Shown here piece after piece: positions 1-11,699 of a stretch of DNA of 64,000 nucleotides (its first letter is position 1; every line of letters starts with the position of its first letter). Position numbers and translations under genes: made by a program. Where the stretch lies: the NCBI GenBank assembly GCA_030248225.1, contig JASANE010029416.1, forward strand, positions 1-64,000, written 5' to 3'. Below the pieces are notes generated by a model. That model saw only the letters and a program-made list of their open reading frames with translations, did not search any database and was not told the origin of the DNA. This stretch comes from Trileptium ribeirensis (Eukaryota; Nematoda; Enoplea; Enoplida; Thoracostomopsidae).

Positions 1-825
1 ATGTACTTCGTTCAGTTCATATTGTTTACTAAATTCATTAACTGTTATTAATGCCATTTACTGTATATTTTAATGTATTGATACAGTCATAATTTGTATG
101 TTACCATTGTGGGGACATTACACGGATTCAGATATTCAGCTGGCATCAAAACCCATGACAAGTCGCGCTTGTTCCCGAGAACGACTGTGCTGGAATATAG
201 TCTTCCCCTTAGGCTATATGGGAAAAGTCATTCTACTCCCCTCAAAAAATGTAAGAGGAGGACTCAGGGTCGTAAGGACCCTGGGATCAACAAATAACGA
301 ATTAAGGAGGACTTAGGGTCGTAAGGACTCTGGGGTCACCACATAACGGATTAACGGCAATGTTGATCTGCACCACTACGAGCCTCTCCACCTTCAATCA
401 CCATGAAAGCACAACCAACAACCGTCAAGAAGATAATTTGGCGAACCAATAATCTAAGCAAAAGTAACAGTCGTTCGTGTACCACAGAGTGATACACTGT
501 CTGTATATACAGGTTAATTTATTCTGGGGTCTTTTTCTTCTTTTTCTTCTTGGGTCGACGAGCAATAGTCATTCTGCGCCTACTTCTTTTTGACAGGGGA
601 TCCCGACAGGGATCCCGATGTAAGCGAGAACTGTGACAATTAAACGGACACCTGCAGACATTATTTCAAACCCGTATAACTAAGTCCGAAAATTCCCATT
701 TTAAAACAAAAGAGATGTAACAGGACCGTTCCGGCCCCGTTACGAGTGTTTTCAGGATTCCCACACCCAAAATTGTATTGGAACACGCTGGCACCGAGTC
801 ACGTTCGTACATAAAAGACGCCGTA
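1..825. other. Intergenic leader with a 48-bp tandem duplication
   Basis: No gene is supported here; the short overlapping ORFs at 94-316 have no recognisable features. A unit of about 48 bp (AGGAGGACTYAGGGTCGTAAGG and following) occurs twice, at about 255-303 and 304-352, each copy ending in TAACGRATTA. Each copy contains the hairpin-like core CAGGGTC-GTAAG-GACCCTG, perfect in the first copy. At about 597-620 the phrase GGGATCCCGA is also repeated twice. Confidence 0.6.
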
Positions 826-1240
826 TTTTAACCATAACTCGTTTATATAAAAATGTCTTATTTTACCATTGAATCATTTTAACCATGAATCTTTTATATA
901 AAAATGTCATATTTTACCATTGAATCATTTTAACCATGAATCTTTTATATAAAAATGTTATATTTTACCATTGAATCATGTTAACCATAAATCGTTTGTA
1001 TAAAAATGTCATATTTTTACCATTGAATCATTTTAACCATGAATCGTTTATATAAAAATGGTATATTTTACCACTGAATCATTTTAACCATAAATAGTTT
1101 GTATAAAAATGTCATATTTTACCATTGAATCATATTTGTATAAAAATGTCATATTTTACCATTGAATTATTTTAACCATAAATCGTTTGTATAAAAATGT
1201 CATATTTTACCATTGAACCATTTTAACCATGAACCGTTTT
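826..1240. repeat. 51-bp AT-rich minisatellite, about 8 copies
   Basis: A unit of about 51 bp is repeated head to tail. Each unit reads TTTTAACCATRAATCGTTT, then RTATAAAAATGTCATATTTT, then ACCATTGAATCA. Copies differ at a few positions (CTT for CGT, GTATAA for ATATAA), and one copy near 1128-1165 lacks about 15 bp at its start. The array ends where the last unit runs into AACCGTTTTCAGTGC. This is direct sequence observation and nothing coding is implied. Confidence 0.93.
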
Positions 1241-2640
1241 CAGTGCATAATTTCTTATATAATACTGACTTCTCGCCGGGACGAGTGTTATGAGTTGAAC
1301 GAACTAGGGAAAACTAAGCTGCCTCAACCGACTTGTAAGACTGGACATGGAGCCCCACACCGACGGAAACTAGAAATTAGGTTGAAACCCAACCAGCAGA
1401 TATTATATGCTAAAGTTTTGACGGTTATGACCGTCCGGGAATAGGAGGCCCTTGGCTGCACGTTCAAGTTAACAAGTTATTAAGACAAAAAACAAAAATA
1501 TTAAATCTACCTTGTTTTAGCTACACGTTAAGTAATGGTCAAGAGAAATCACCATTCACCGACAACCTACTTTACACTTGCGGCAGCTTTCGGGCTTACC
1601 AAGAATGACGGATACCGGGTCACTTTAATGACCCGCACCCGTCTAGGGCAGTATCATCCGGGAGTAGCCGGAGCATGTTGGCAAAACATTTTGGGGCTAT
1701 TGCTGGACGCCAAAATCGCCCCGGACAACGCCAGAACTTCGCTTGTAACGTGGAGAGACAATCGCTACCTAGGCTAGGTTGGATTGTAAAGTTGAATCCG
1801 GACTGCTACCTTCCATATATTTAGGACATACCATATATAAAGTATGTAAATGTATATACAAGTGGACGACCCTTTCAGGTAAAATCGCCTCGTTTCGTTA
1901 GCTCCGTTGTCCTTCCCCACTTTTGCAAGCCCCCACCTTCCGACATCCTCGTTGTCCTTCCCCACTTTTGAACCGGTGCATGCGACCATTTGTTTCGTTC
2001 ACAGTAACTAGGTGAGTGCAACGAAGTGTGCCGGACCTCCGCCCGGATCCCCGCTGACTCGCTGTAGTCAGTCAAAGGTGCCTTGAATGCTGTTACCAAC
2101 CATTGATGGGCACCGATAATTCGAGATTTTTCTCCCAACCCCAAAATGGGCGAGCCACCCCTCATTGGATTCGTCTCGACGAGACATCTCCAAGAATACC
2201 TGACGGGTCACGGTCCGCCGCCCCGTTAACTCGGAATAACCGGCGAAAGCGCCCCTACCGTAGCCACTACTCTCTCTAATTGCTGTAACTTTGGTACCAT
2301 TTTCACCCTTGCGCACTGGTAGCGATATCACCCCTCATTTAAATCGTCGTTGGACGACGAGTCCAACGATATCCGGCGGGCGTCGCTCCGCCCAACCGTT
2401 AACGCAGGAGAGCCCGTTAAAGCTCCCCATACTAATATACATCGGAACCCATAAGCGGGTCCCGGCCCGCTACTACGTCCTTCCCCCCGTGTTTGGTATC
2501 AATCGGCCCCGTTTTTGTCCTGGGACTGAATCAAACCCCAGCCCCTCGAAAATCCTCCCGGATACCCTTGTCCCGCTTCCCTTCCCACGCCCGCTTCGTG
2601 TCCTCGCTGTCCTTTCGTCTTCTTATCCTCGCTCTCTTTA

Positions 2641-2727
2641 ACCGACACTTTTGGTCGGTGGTTTTTGTTGTTGTTGTTGTGTTGTGCGTGTGTGTTTATC
2701 CTGAGCGACCTTTCTGTCGCTCAGGAC
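2641..2727. other. Two adjacent perfect hairpins
   Basis: ACCGAC-ACTTTT-GGTCGGT forms a stem of 6 to 7 bp at about 2641-2659. About 40 bp further, after a GTT/GT-rich run, CCTGAGCGAC-CTTTCT-GTCGCTCAGG forms a perfect 10-bp stem with a 6-base loop (about 2700-2725). No gene borders them. They resemble terminators but in a eukaryotic context may be chance or the ends of a small element. Confidence 0.5.
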
Positions 2728-5267
2728 GGCAACATGTCTAATGTGTATTGTGTGTGTTTGTGAATGTGTTCGTGTGTCTTCCATGAGTATTTATAGATAG
2801 ATCTATATATATATATATATATGTATGTATATATATGTATATGTATTATGTATTACATAAGGACACAGAAAAAACGGACGGACGAGGACACCACGTACTA
2901 AAAGACGTTAAATTTTAGAGTTTTACGGACGGACAAAATACGAACGGTTAGGACGAACACGGGGCGACTTTAGGGCCCTCCCGCGGACTTAGGGACCTTC
3001 GAGCAGGGTCCCTGATCAGCTAGAAGTATGTTAAGGTTTGAACCGTCTCTGACCTCGATACGGGGATTTTCCCGTCGCCGGTTCCCCCCCCCCGCGAGCC
3101 ATTAAAGCACAGGCAGTCACATGAAAATTTCAAATAAGCTTGATTTCTCTTGAAGTTTTAAGATGTCCTCATGAGCGAGGGTCATCATTCAAGTTAAATT
3201 TGGCTCAATTAGGAGGGCGGCAATTCGAAACCACAAAGGCGACATAGCAGATGGGGTCGCCAAATAATTAGAGCTTCGGCTGATTGCTGGTCGTTGCGTG
3301 GGACGACGAGTTGGCGGTTAAACCAAGGAGAAAAGAGCAAACAAATTCAAAAAGGCTTTAGAGATCGAGTGTCCCGGAAGTCGATAATGTTGATCCAACC
3401 AATCTGGGACAGGAAATCAAGTAAAGAAGACTCGAATTTCAACGAACATCCGGCACTAATTGCTGGAAGTTGAAGCTTAAAAGCTCAAGTTTCATGAGAA
3501 AATCGGGCTAAAATCACAGATGGTCAACTTCCGAGTACTCGGAGGGTTCAAATTTGAAGCGGCAAATATAATTGAAGTCGACTCTCTAAGGACATCGACG
3601 GTTTACGGTAGCCGTCACAATTTCAATTTCCAGAAGTGTCCCCAATTGTGGGCGTCAAGAAATCGCCAACGATTGGACGGCGACAAAATCGCCATCCTAA
3701 TATACAGGCAGAAAATTCGAGGCGACGACCAACGCGTCGACTTGTCGAATCAGTTGGACTTCCACGGCGCGGAGTTCGGTCGACTTTACTGACCGGCTCC
3801 GACGCGGTATTTTAAAGTTTGCAGTTTTCATGCGACTCTGCGTTGTTTTCGCTTTTTCGTTTTGCTTCGTGGCGACTCGATGGACAAAGGATTCCCGCGT
3901 AGGTGTATACCTCGCGAGGGGGTTCAGCTGGTGCTGCCCATGGATCAACGGTCGTAAGTGTGAGGAAGATCTAGCGATAGCAGGGGTTTATTTTCCCTGC
4001 CAGTTGAAGAGTAACAGGCCGTTCGTTCAGTTACCTCTTGAATGTAGCGCGCCCCTCGCCTTAGGAAGAAACATTCTCGTACAGGTTCACACCCCAGTCC
4101 CCTCCGGAATGCTACACACAGCCTTATCTGGAATCAATCACTAATATCGAGTTCAGACGCAGGAGACGTTAGGCGATTTAGGGTACACCTGTACAGAGCG
4201 CTGTGAGGACTGGTCAACTAAGTCGAAGTCTTTCTGATTCCCCGTGGTCATAGGTAAGGCACACCGAAGTGGACGCTTCTCGTCCAGGTTTTACATGACT
4301 TGCTGCTTTCGAGTTAGGGATATCGAATATTCCTGAGTCGACCACGGTAAAATTTTCTTGAACGTGCACACCAGTGATATAGGGACTTGCTTAATGGTTT
4401 GTTCTTTTGGTTTTCAAATTTGTAGCTTAGTAGATCGTTCAACGCTCATGCCGTGTTTGAGATACGGACAGAGGACCAGCCTCCGTCGGGCTTTAGGAAA
4501 CCCCTAAAACTTCTTTTATACCACTGAGCTAACAAAATTTGTGTTCACAAAACACGAAACAAATTCTAGGCACGCCAACTTGAGCTTAAGGTGTTTGCTG
4601 TCTTCACGGAATGCTGATTAGGAGTCGTTTTGGTTCAATTGTTTGATACTGATTTTAGAGTGCTTAGGCGACGAATTCGATAAGCACCCCATTTGTACAC
4701 CAATTTCATTAGGACGACTGACCGGAGAAACATTAGGTGCGCATCCTAACCCTTGTGTGATCCAAAAGAGCTGGAGGAACAAGGCCCCCAGCCGATCAAA
4801 ACTTCGCCGACCTCGCTTGGTGACGAGCACGCTCTGTTTGATGGTAGCTCACTAATTTTCGGACACGAAAGACTACTTTCGATAAACAATTCGGTTTACC
4901 GGTGTTCACCATTGTAATATGACGTGGTCTTTTCTTGAGACCCACGTCCAATAATAAACGTCGTCCAATAAGCTGATACCCGGTCCATGCGTCAGGATTA
5001 GTTAATGCCCTTGCGGGAGAAACACCTCGTGTTCCCGCCGCTAAAAATTGAAAATATTTACTCCCCACCTCAATAAAGAAAACTACCTGACTCGCTCTGG
5101 CCATTTAGGCCCCGACCTGAGCGAGTGCAAAACCCCGATTTCTTTTGGAGCGAGTTGATCGCTGAGTTTAACCAGATTTCACTATTTATCCTGAGTTGCC
5201 CGTTAGGCTATGTTCTATGTATGCCCGGCTTGCAGTTCTTGTCAGTTTCCCTTTCTTTATTCTCGCA

Positions 5268-5345
5268 CTGAGATTCGTTCCTGCACGGGGAATTTATGCC
5301 CGCTGCAGTTTCATTGGTCTTAACCATTGAGCCACAGAGATACAA
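5268..5345 (-). repeat. tRNA-like (SINE-head-like) sequence
   Basis: On the minus strand GTGGCTCAATGGTTAAGA matches an internal pol III A box (TGGCNNARTGG). About 43 bases on, GGAACGAATCTCA is a weak B box. The spacing suits a tRNA or tRNA-derived SINE, but no cloverleaf can be closed, so this is at best a degenerate SINE head. Confidence 0.35.
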
Positions 5346-5372
5346 CAACATCGACTACTAAGTCGGTGATAA

Positions 5373-5398
5373 CTCAACTGCACTACAGTGCAGTTGAG
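5373..5398. other. Perfect 26-bp palindrome
   Basis: CTCAACTGCACT is followed by two bases and then its exact reverse complement, giving a 12-bp perfect stem. It is followed by further short palindromic words (ATACTGCAGTAT). Confidence 0.8.
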
Positions 5399-6765
5399 AC
5401 GCTGCAATACTGCAGTATAATAGGAATAGGTAGGGATAGAGAGAGGCAACGAAATAACAACAAAAGAGAGAACGAAAAGAACGCGAATGCGTCCGGGGCC
5501 GATCGCCCCCACGCCTTGCTATTCAGAATGAACCCCAGGCTAGGAGAAAAGATCAGGTAACCAACCGGCAAGGTGTGTACGGCCCGTGAAACGTGCCCCC
5601 ACCATGTCCCTAAGAAAATTCCGGCTGAAGGAGCAGACTAAGACCGAGAACAACTGGACTCGCCCCTGGCGACGGCCTCGGAAACTATCTACAAGGACGT
5701 ATCGTGTCATTCAATGTCATGACCGCATTTCCCTGGCCCGAATGAGCTGAATTATTTACCCCCCCGCTTTTTCCTTTGTTTCCTGCTTCCCGTTCGGAAA
5801 GTCGTACTGTTAGGTAGGTAAGATTGCCAACAACAATAGAATGAACCTAAGGACGAGTAGTTCTGCGAACGTGTCACTATGATAAAGTAATTAGCGCCTC
5901 GCGACCCTCTATCACCGGTGTCGCTCTAAGCTCGCACAGTCAGAATTAGCCCCGTTTTTCCTCGTGACACACCTCAGGTTGCATCACTGTGTGAAATCGC
6001 CTCCCATACGTGGTGATACGCTTTAAGGAGCAGTCTTAGAAGCACTCTAGGGCCCCTGCTTGCTGTGCCCCATAGCTGAAAACGGTCGCTAGCATTGAGA
6101 CGCAGCAGGGATTACCGCCCCTAGCCCGCGCACGCGCGGCTATCTGCACGCTCCGCCCCTGTGCTTTCCCTTTTTACACTCTGTGCCCCACAGCTTGCTG
6201 AGCTAGAACTACGACAGCGAGTTGAAAACAATACTTCCCGATCACGGTCCATCCTACCCGCATATCTAGCCGATAGGAGACACTCGTTCCAATCATAAAC
6301 AGGTTAATCGTAATGAATAAATTTGTATCATTGAAACGGAGTATAGCCTTACTTCTTGCCGAGACGATAGGGACTTTTCTGATTTGTCCGCATGGACGGA
6401 GCGGGCGCTCTCCGTCACAGCTGAGCGAGAGAGAATGTCGCAAGCCTTGGCGTGCATGGCCTTCATTCATATCTATTTCATTTTGCCATAAAACCAGAGA
6501 CCAAATACTAGGAAAACAAAACAGACTTGATTCGTCCCTGGCAATAATTGAAAAGTTCACTAGGATTTATTATATTTCATCTAGACAGAATTTATTGAAA
6601 GGAGCAGGCCACGCCATTGATTTTCCGACTTTAGACGTTTTCAGGGCCCGTCGGAACCCTGTAGGAGCCACATGGCTACAATGCTCTAGCACGGACAGGC
6701 TAAATAGGCAACTCAGTTGAGCTTCAAATTTCTAGGGACATTTTCAACCTTTATTCAAACATAGC

Positions 6766-9700
6766 GGTTGGTGAATTTGGTTATTGCAAAAGAACGATGC
6801 AAATACTTGATTGAATGTCTTGGTGCTATTACGAGCGCCTAAGCCAGCGGCAGCACATCGGATTTGGCGGTTACTTGAGTGGCAGTAACATAAAGTTTAG
6901 CAGAGTTGATGTAGTATTGTGTGAAGAAGTTGGTGTAATGAATAATTGTTTACTATTGTAAAATGCAAATATTCTTACTTTTAGTATTATATTGTAATAC
7001 TCAACACGTATAGCACCATTTAGTGCAAAAAAGTGTTAACATAATAAAAAGTAATACATGTAACCCGTAACTGTCGCTTTTTGATTCGGGCAATACAGGC
7101 GGATGAATATAGAAAGAGCTAGCATCACAACTATTTCTACTACATCACAGAACCTCTATTTTTTTCCTGCTTCACAGAGCCTCTACATTTTCTACTATTT
7201 ACAACTAGACAGGACAAACGTTTTTATTAGTTCATGTCACCACCGTTTTTACTGTTGGATATCTACATTTCGTATATCAATAATCACACAAAATCAATAA
7301 AACGTGAAAATTAGTTCAGCCCAGTCGTTGTATAGCTATGCAAATCAAAACTGTTTTATAATATATAAACATATCCAAAAATCACCAAGACTCGACAAGC
7401 AGTTCTTGAGATACTAATACATAAGTAGTATTATTGGCTATGTAACCTATTATTATATATACTATGTCAATACACGCGTATAATAGTAAACATCGCTTGA
7501 ATACTTATATATTGTGTTAAATATTCATACCCTGTAAAATAAAGTATAGTTACTATGTATTACCTAAATGTTTCTCAACTGTATAAGTTTATGAACTATC
7601 TATTAATATTTCTGGATATACGGTGTACAGTAATATTGAAACATTGGAAAATATTATACTCTTGAGAAGGCCGTTGGGGTAAAACCATAACCTAAGTACA
7701 CTTAGCGGCAACTAGTACCGCAACTTCTGCTGGTCCCATTCGCAGACACGTTTGCAAAACACGCATATTCTGCGGTACTGATATAGTCGGGAGGTACAAA
7801 ACTACGCCGACTATGGTACCACATCGACAATAAGGTAACTCGTGGTAATAATCTTCATGCTGCCCTCGAAGACGCAGATACCCTTTTTATTGGAGCTGCT
7901 AGTAACCCTTCTGGTTCGTCTTCACACTTTCCCTTTTGATACATTCCAAATAGAAGTTTTGGTTAAATGATCTCTACTTAATCATTTTGGGTTCTTGAAA
8001 AAGTAAAGGTTTTCAGGTCTTTGTTTCTCAAAACTTAAAACCCAGCTGCCTAATACTTTGCTAGTAAAATCGTTTTATTTAAAATTTGTGTTTAATACAG
8101 TGTCTGCAGTTAGCATATGTGTTGTTGTTTGTAGTGCAAATGTTGTATACAGAGCTTATGTGATTATACGTTGTTTTTTGCTCACCAATTTAGTGAAAAT
8201 ACATTCTGAAATTTTATTTCATGTAATCGGCAAAATTTATAATGTGGTTTACTGCTTGTGCGTTTAGAAAATTTGAAAAAACTAAAAGATGATAAAACGC
8301 TTGCTTTAATTTTGTAATTCTTTAACACAACAATTCGTGTCCAATACGATGATAAAAATGAAGGTCAAAACAAGTAAATATCCTGTTTGTAGGACAATGA
8401 GTAAATGAGTTATTATCTTGTCGACTACAGGGTGTTAACCAGTGGAATTATAATATATGGGGCCTTATCCCTGTCATATTGCCACAATATTTACCACAGA
8501 TTTAGCAATTCCTTCTACGCTAAAATAATAAAAAAAGACGTATATATTATTATACTAGGTTTGGCCATAATCTTATGATGCATTATATATTCCTATTTAA
8601 TTTTCAAAAATTAGTTTGAATCAAATCACCTAGGTCTTTTAGTAAGCGCAATTTCGTTTCCATAGTAAGCATATTTTGGCATAATTGGTTTCGCGATTTT
8701 GATACTTGGAAAAAGCCTGAAAGAAGACCTGTTGGTTGTGTTTCAAACGCTGAAAATAATACAAATAAATTGTTGTTGCGGCATCGAGTTTAAAATTTTT
8801 TTTTAATTTATTCAAATCGGGTATCAATAGTCCACAGTAAATTAATGAGAATTATATTGAAAATACAACATTTATTGTGTCAAAAATTACAACTTCTTAT
8901 GATGCGGAATAGCTAGTCAGTCTACTGACTGCAGATTTTTCACAGTTTGTTTCTTATCTGACATATTAACCGCATTTTTATTTTTCTATGTACCGTAGTC
9001 CTTTTAGCGGATATTATGTTGCCTACCGGTTCTGATGGTGATATCTTTTATGATCGTTTATAAAAATGATTAACAGATAAATACAGGTAGATTGTCAATA
9101 TTTTCGTGACATATCACCCAATATAATGTTATCTACAATGCAACTATTACTTTTATCATCATTTTCCTAACCTACAAATCCATTTACTCTATCTACAATA
9201 CATCACTATACATTGCGACATTAAACCCAGTGTTGACATTTTACAGAAAACATGGCTGAAATATCTGGAGATATGTGTTTCTTTGTCAATTTGGTTAAAC
9301 AGGTAGTGTCATTTGTGCAAATTGGCAATGATTTATTTGGTCAGTGCTTATGCAGCTGCACTGAGAAGAAACCCTGTGGTCAGTTTCATATTGCATACTG
9401 TCATATTTGAAGTGTAAAATGCCCGTGTCCATACGGACCAATGTTATCCAAGATTAAGCATCTATTGCATGCTTTAATGCGTATTTCACATAATATTCTC
9501 CGATGCGTTGGACGCAATGTATTAACAATCTGAATGCATTGGGTCCAAGTTTGCAGCCGAATTGATACCGTCAGAATTATAAAAGCCGATGTTGAATAAC
9601 CGACAGAGTGCTGAGACATAACACTTAATTTAAGCGCATTCTATTTGTGCCGAAACAACTATCTGATATATACCCATAAAATCGAGTACCAAAACAATAC

Positions 9701-11404
9701 GAACTAACAATACGAACTAACAAGCATTCGACCATGTCTACCATGTCAACAGAGTTCTGATTCCTCGATCTCATCTCCGTAAATTTACAATCTTAAGTTA
9801 ACTATTAAAATCAAACTTGTCTGTCTCATTTTCATATAATCAACAAAATATGCATAGCTCTTCTATTACCCGAATCAACTCAAAAAGGGTTTGGCACTCC
9901 TGCTGGACAATGCCGACGAGTTGCCGGCGAAAAATCACTCTCCGAACTTCATCGAGAATGTAATGCAGTGTGTATATCACACGAAAAACGACCAGTCGCT
10001 ATTAAATGGCATTTGAAATACCACGGAATGTCTGTTCAATATCCATAGCGCCGCTGCTGCCAATGTTGTGGACATTGTCAATTGAGCATCTGACAGCATG
10101 CGCAATAGGCGCATGCTAACAGACGTGTGAAAGGCACACGGAAAAATGTCACTGGCGACGTCGCATGAATTCCACGCAAGGATTAGATGAATCGCCCACT
10201 GTGATCGCGATGAAGAGAGCGTTGTTGTCGCGTCATCGTAAATGCGATAAATTTGATCGCAGGTGGCATGGTTGCCCACTTTAAGATCAGCTTCCGGAAT
10301 CCGCAATGGTTGAGGTGAAACTGGTCGAAGTCGAACAGATCGCTGTTTTGCTGGCCATTCACCACCAACGGGCAGTCGTTTTCATTCGATCAGTTGAGGC
10401 ACCGAATACGGAGATACCGAACAGTCTCTGCTGGATCCATCCGGAATATTCTGCAATGGTTGGCACATTAATGTGCGGCACCCCTGAGCAGGCTGCTGCT
10501 GACTCCGCCTGTAGAAACTGCTGCATTTGGGTCCACGAATTACGACGCGTTGACCTCGGCCGCTGCACATCATGGACGCCGCAAGAAACGATTATAATAT
10601 GAAAGGTTGTGGGCTGGATTTGCAGCTGCTGAGCCGCTTGGACCTACGAAGATGCTGCCCGAAACCGCCTGCTATGTCGCTGATTTGAGTGGGCTCGGCT
10701 GTCAGCTAGTAGCAAGACAGACCTTTGAGTCGCAGGTTGAGACTTAGGTTGCCGTGTATCGTTTTGAGGACTTCCAACGATCGAACTTAGATTACCAGCA
10801 AGACAGCAACAACCAGATCCTCGAGACATTCGCCAAAACCATTGAATCCGGGAAAAGTTATTGCAAGCAGTTGTGTCTGACTAATCCCAGTCGTCCAAAC
10901 ACATTCATGGCTCGAAGACGACACCAAAAACTCCAGTTCCAGCGGTTTGTCAACCGATTCTGCGGCAACAACGAAGGCTTAACGGAACGGACTTGATTGA
11001 TGCCGCAGCTGACGAAGCATTACGTCGATATAGATATGTCGCGCGCGGCATAGCTATTCCGGATAGATAATGGCATTCCTTGATCTCAGCCTGGTGCTGC
11101 TCGAATTGGCTGTTCGTTCGCAATCTTTCGGCGATGTCGTCACGTCTGCATTCGCAAAAGCGTCGCGTACTACCTAATCTTTTCGATCGTCGATATTTCG
11201 AGACCATAAATAGACAATTTTGGGTTGTGGGGGTACGGATGTAACAGTCGATGATTGGCGTTGATCAAGATGTGCATGTCGGATAGCCTATAAATAATGT
11301 TACTATTATAATTGTAGATGATTTCTCTGGTTTCGGGATAACAGTGGGTAACAGATATGGAGCGCAGTTTAAGGAGCGAAAACCGCACTCCCAAATTTAC
11401 ATCC
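6766..11404 (+). repeat. Left arm of giant inverted duplication
   Basis: The sequence from GGTTGGTGAATTTGG at 6766 inward is repeated in reverse complement ending at 19863. Matched landmarks keep an almost constant coordinate sum (6766+19863, 8639+17984, 11207+15411), so only small indels separate the arms over about 4.4 kb. The arms are not identical; a clustered difference lies near 8720-8760. The outer 3 kb is AT-rich with no recognised gene. The inner part (about 9,900-11,200) is GC-richer and lies downstream of the BEL/Pao pol, so it may be retroelement sequence, though neither gag motifs nor an LTR pair could be identified. Confidence 0.93.
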
Positions 11405-11699
11405 TGATGTGGCTGAGGAAGGACTATTCACCCGCAATTTTCAGAGTCGTTTTTATAGTTGAATAAACTATAGTCCCTCAGAAACGTCAGTAGACGATTC
11501 GCTTTGTCGCCGATTATCCGTACACATTTTACTTTTCTCTGTTGCCGCAAGTGCGGCCTTCCACCTTGGTCGACTGTCCACACCTCCCGCTTGAGATGGG
11601 ACATTGGTGTCTCCACCCTTACCATGGCCCAATGCCGTGAGCTATTGAGGATAAAGTAATTGTATGGGGCGGGATATGGTCTTTTTATTAGCTAATTGA

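Larger units (their letters stand above)
1241..6765. other. GC-rich segment without recognisable genes
   Basis: This 5.5-kb stretch is visibly richer in G and C than the AT-rich DNA after 6766, yet no ORF in it shows a known domain; the longest open frames (116 to 135 codons) look random. It contains a (TA)n/(TATG)n microsatellite at about 2805-2860, two adjacent perfect hairpins at about 2641-2726 and a perfect 26-bp palindrome at 5373-5398. It ends abruptly where the inverted duplication begins. It could be transferred DNA, an untranslated part of a retroelement, or badly resolved assembly sequence. Confidence 0.55.

Noticed and set aside
826..1240. CRISPR-like array
   Set aside because: The units are contiguous 51-bp tandem copies without unique spacers, and the DNA is eukaryotic.
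6174..6720. 128- and 135-codon overlapping ORFs on opposite strands
   Set aside because: No recognisable domain, low-complexity or membrane pattern; mutual overlap and GC-rich context make chance frames more likely.
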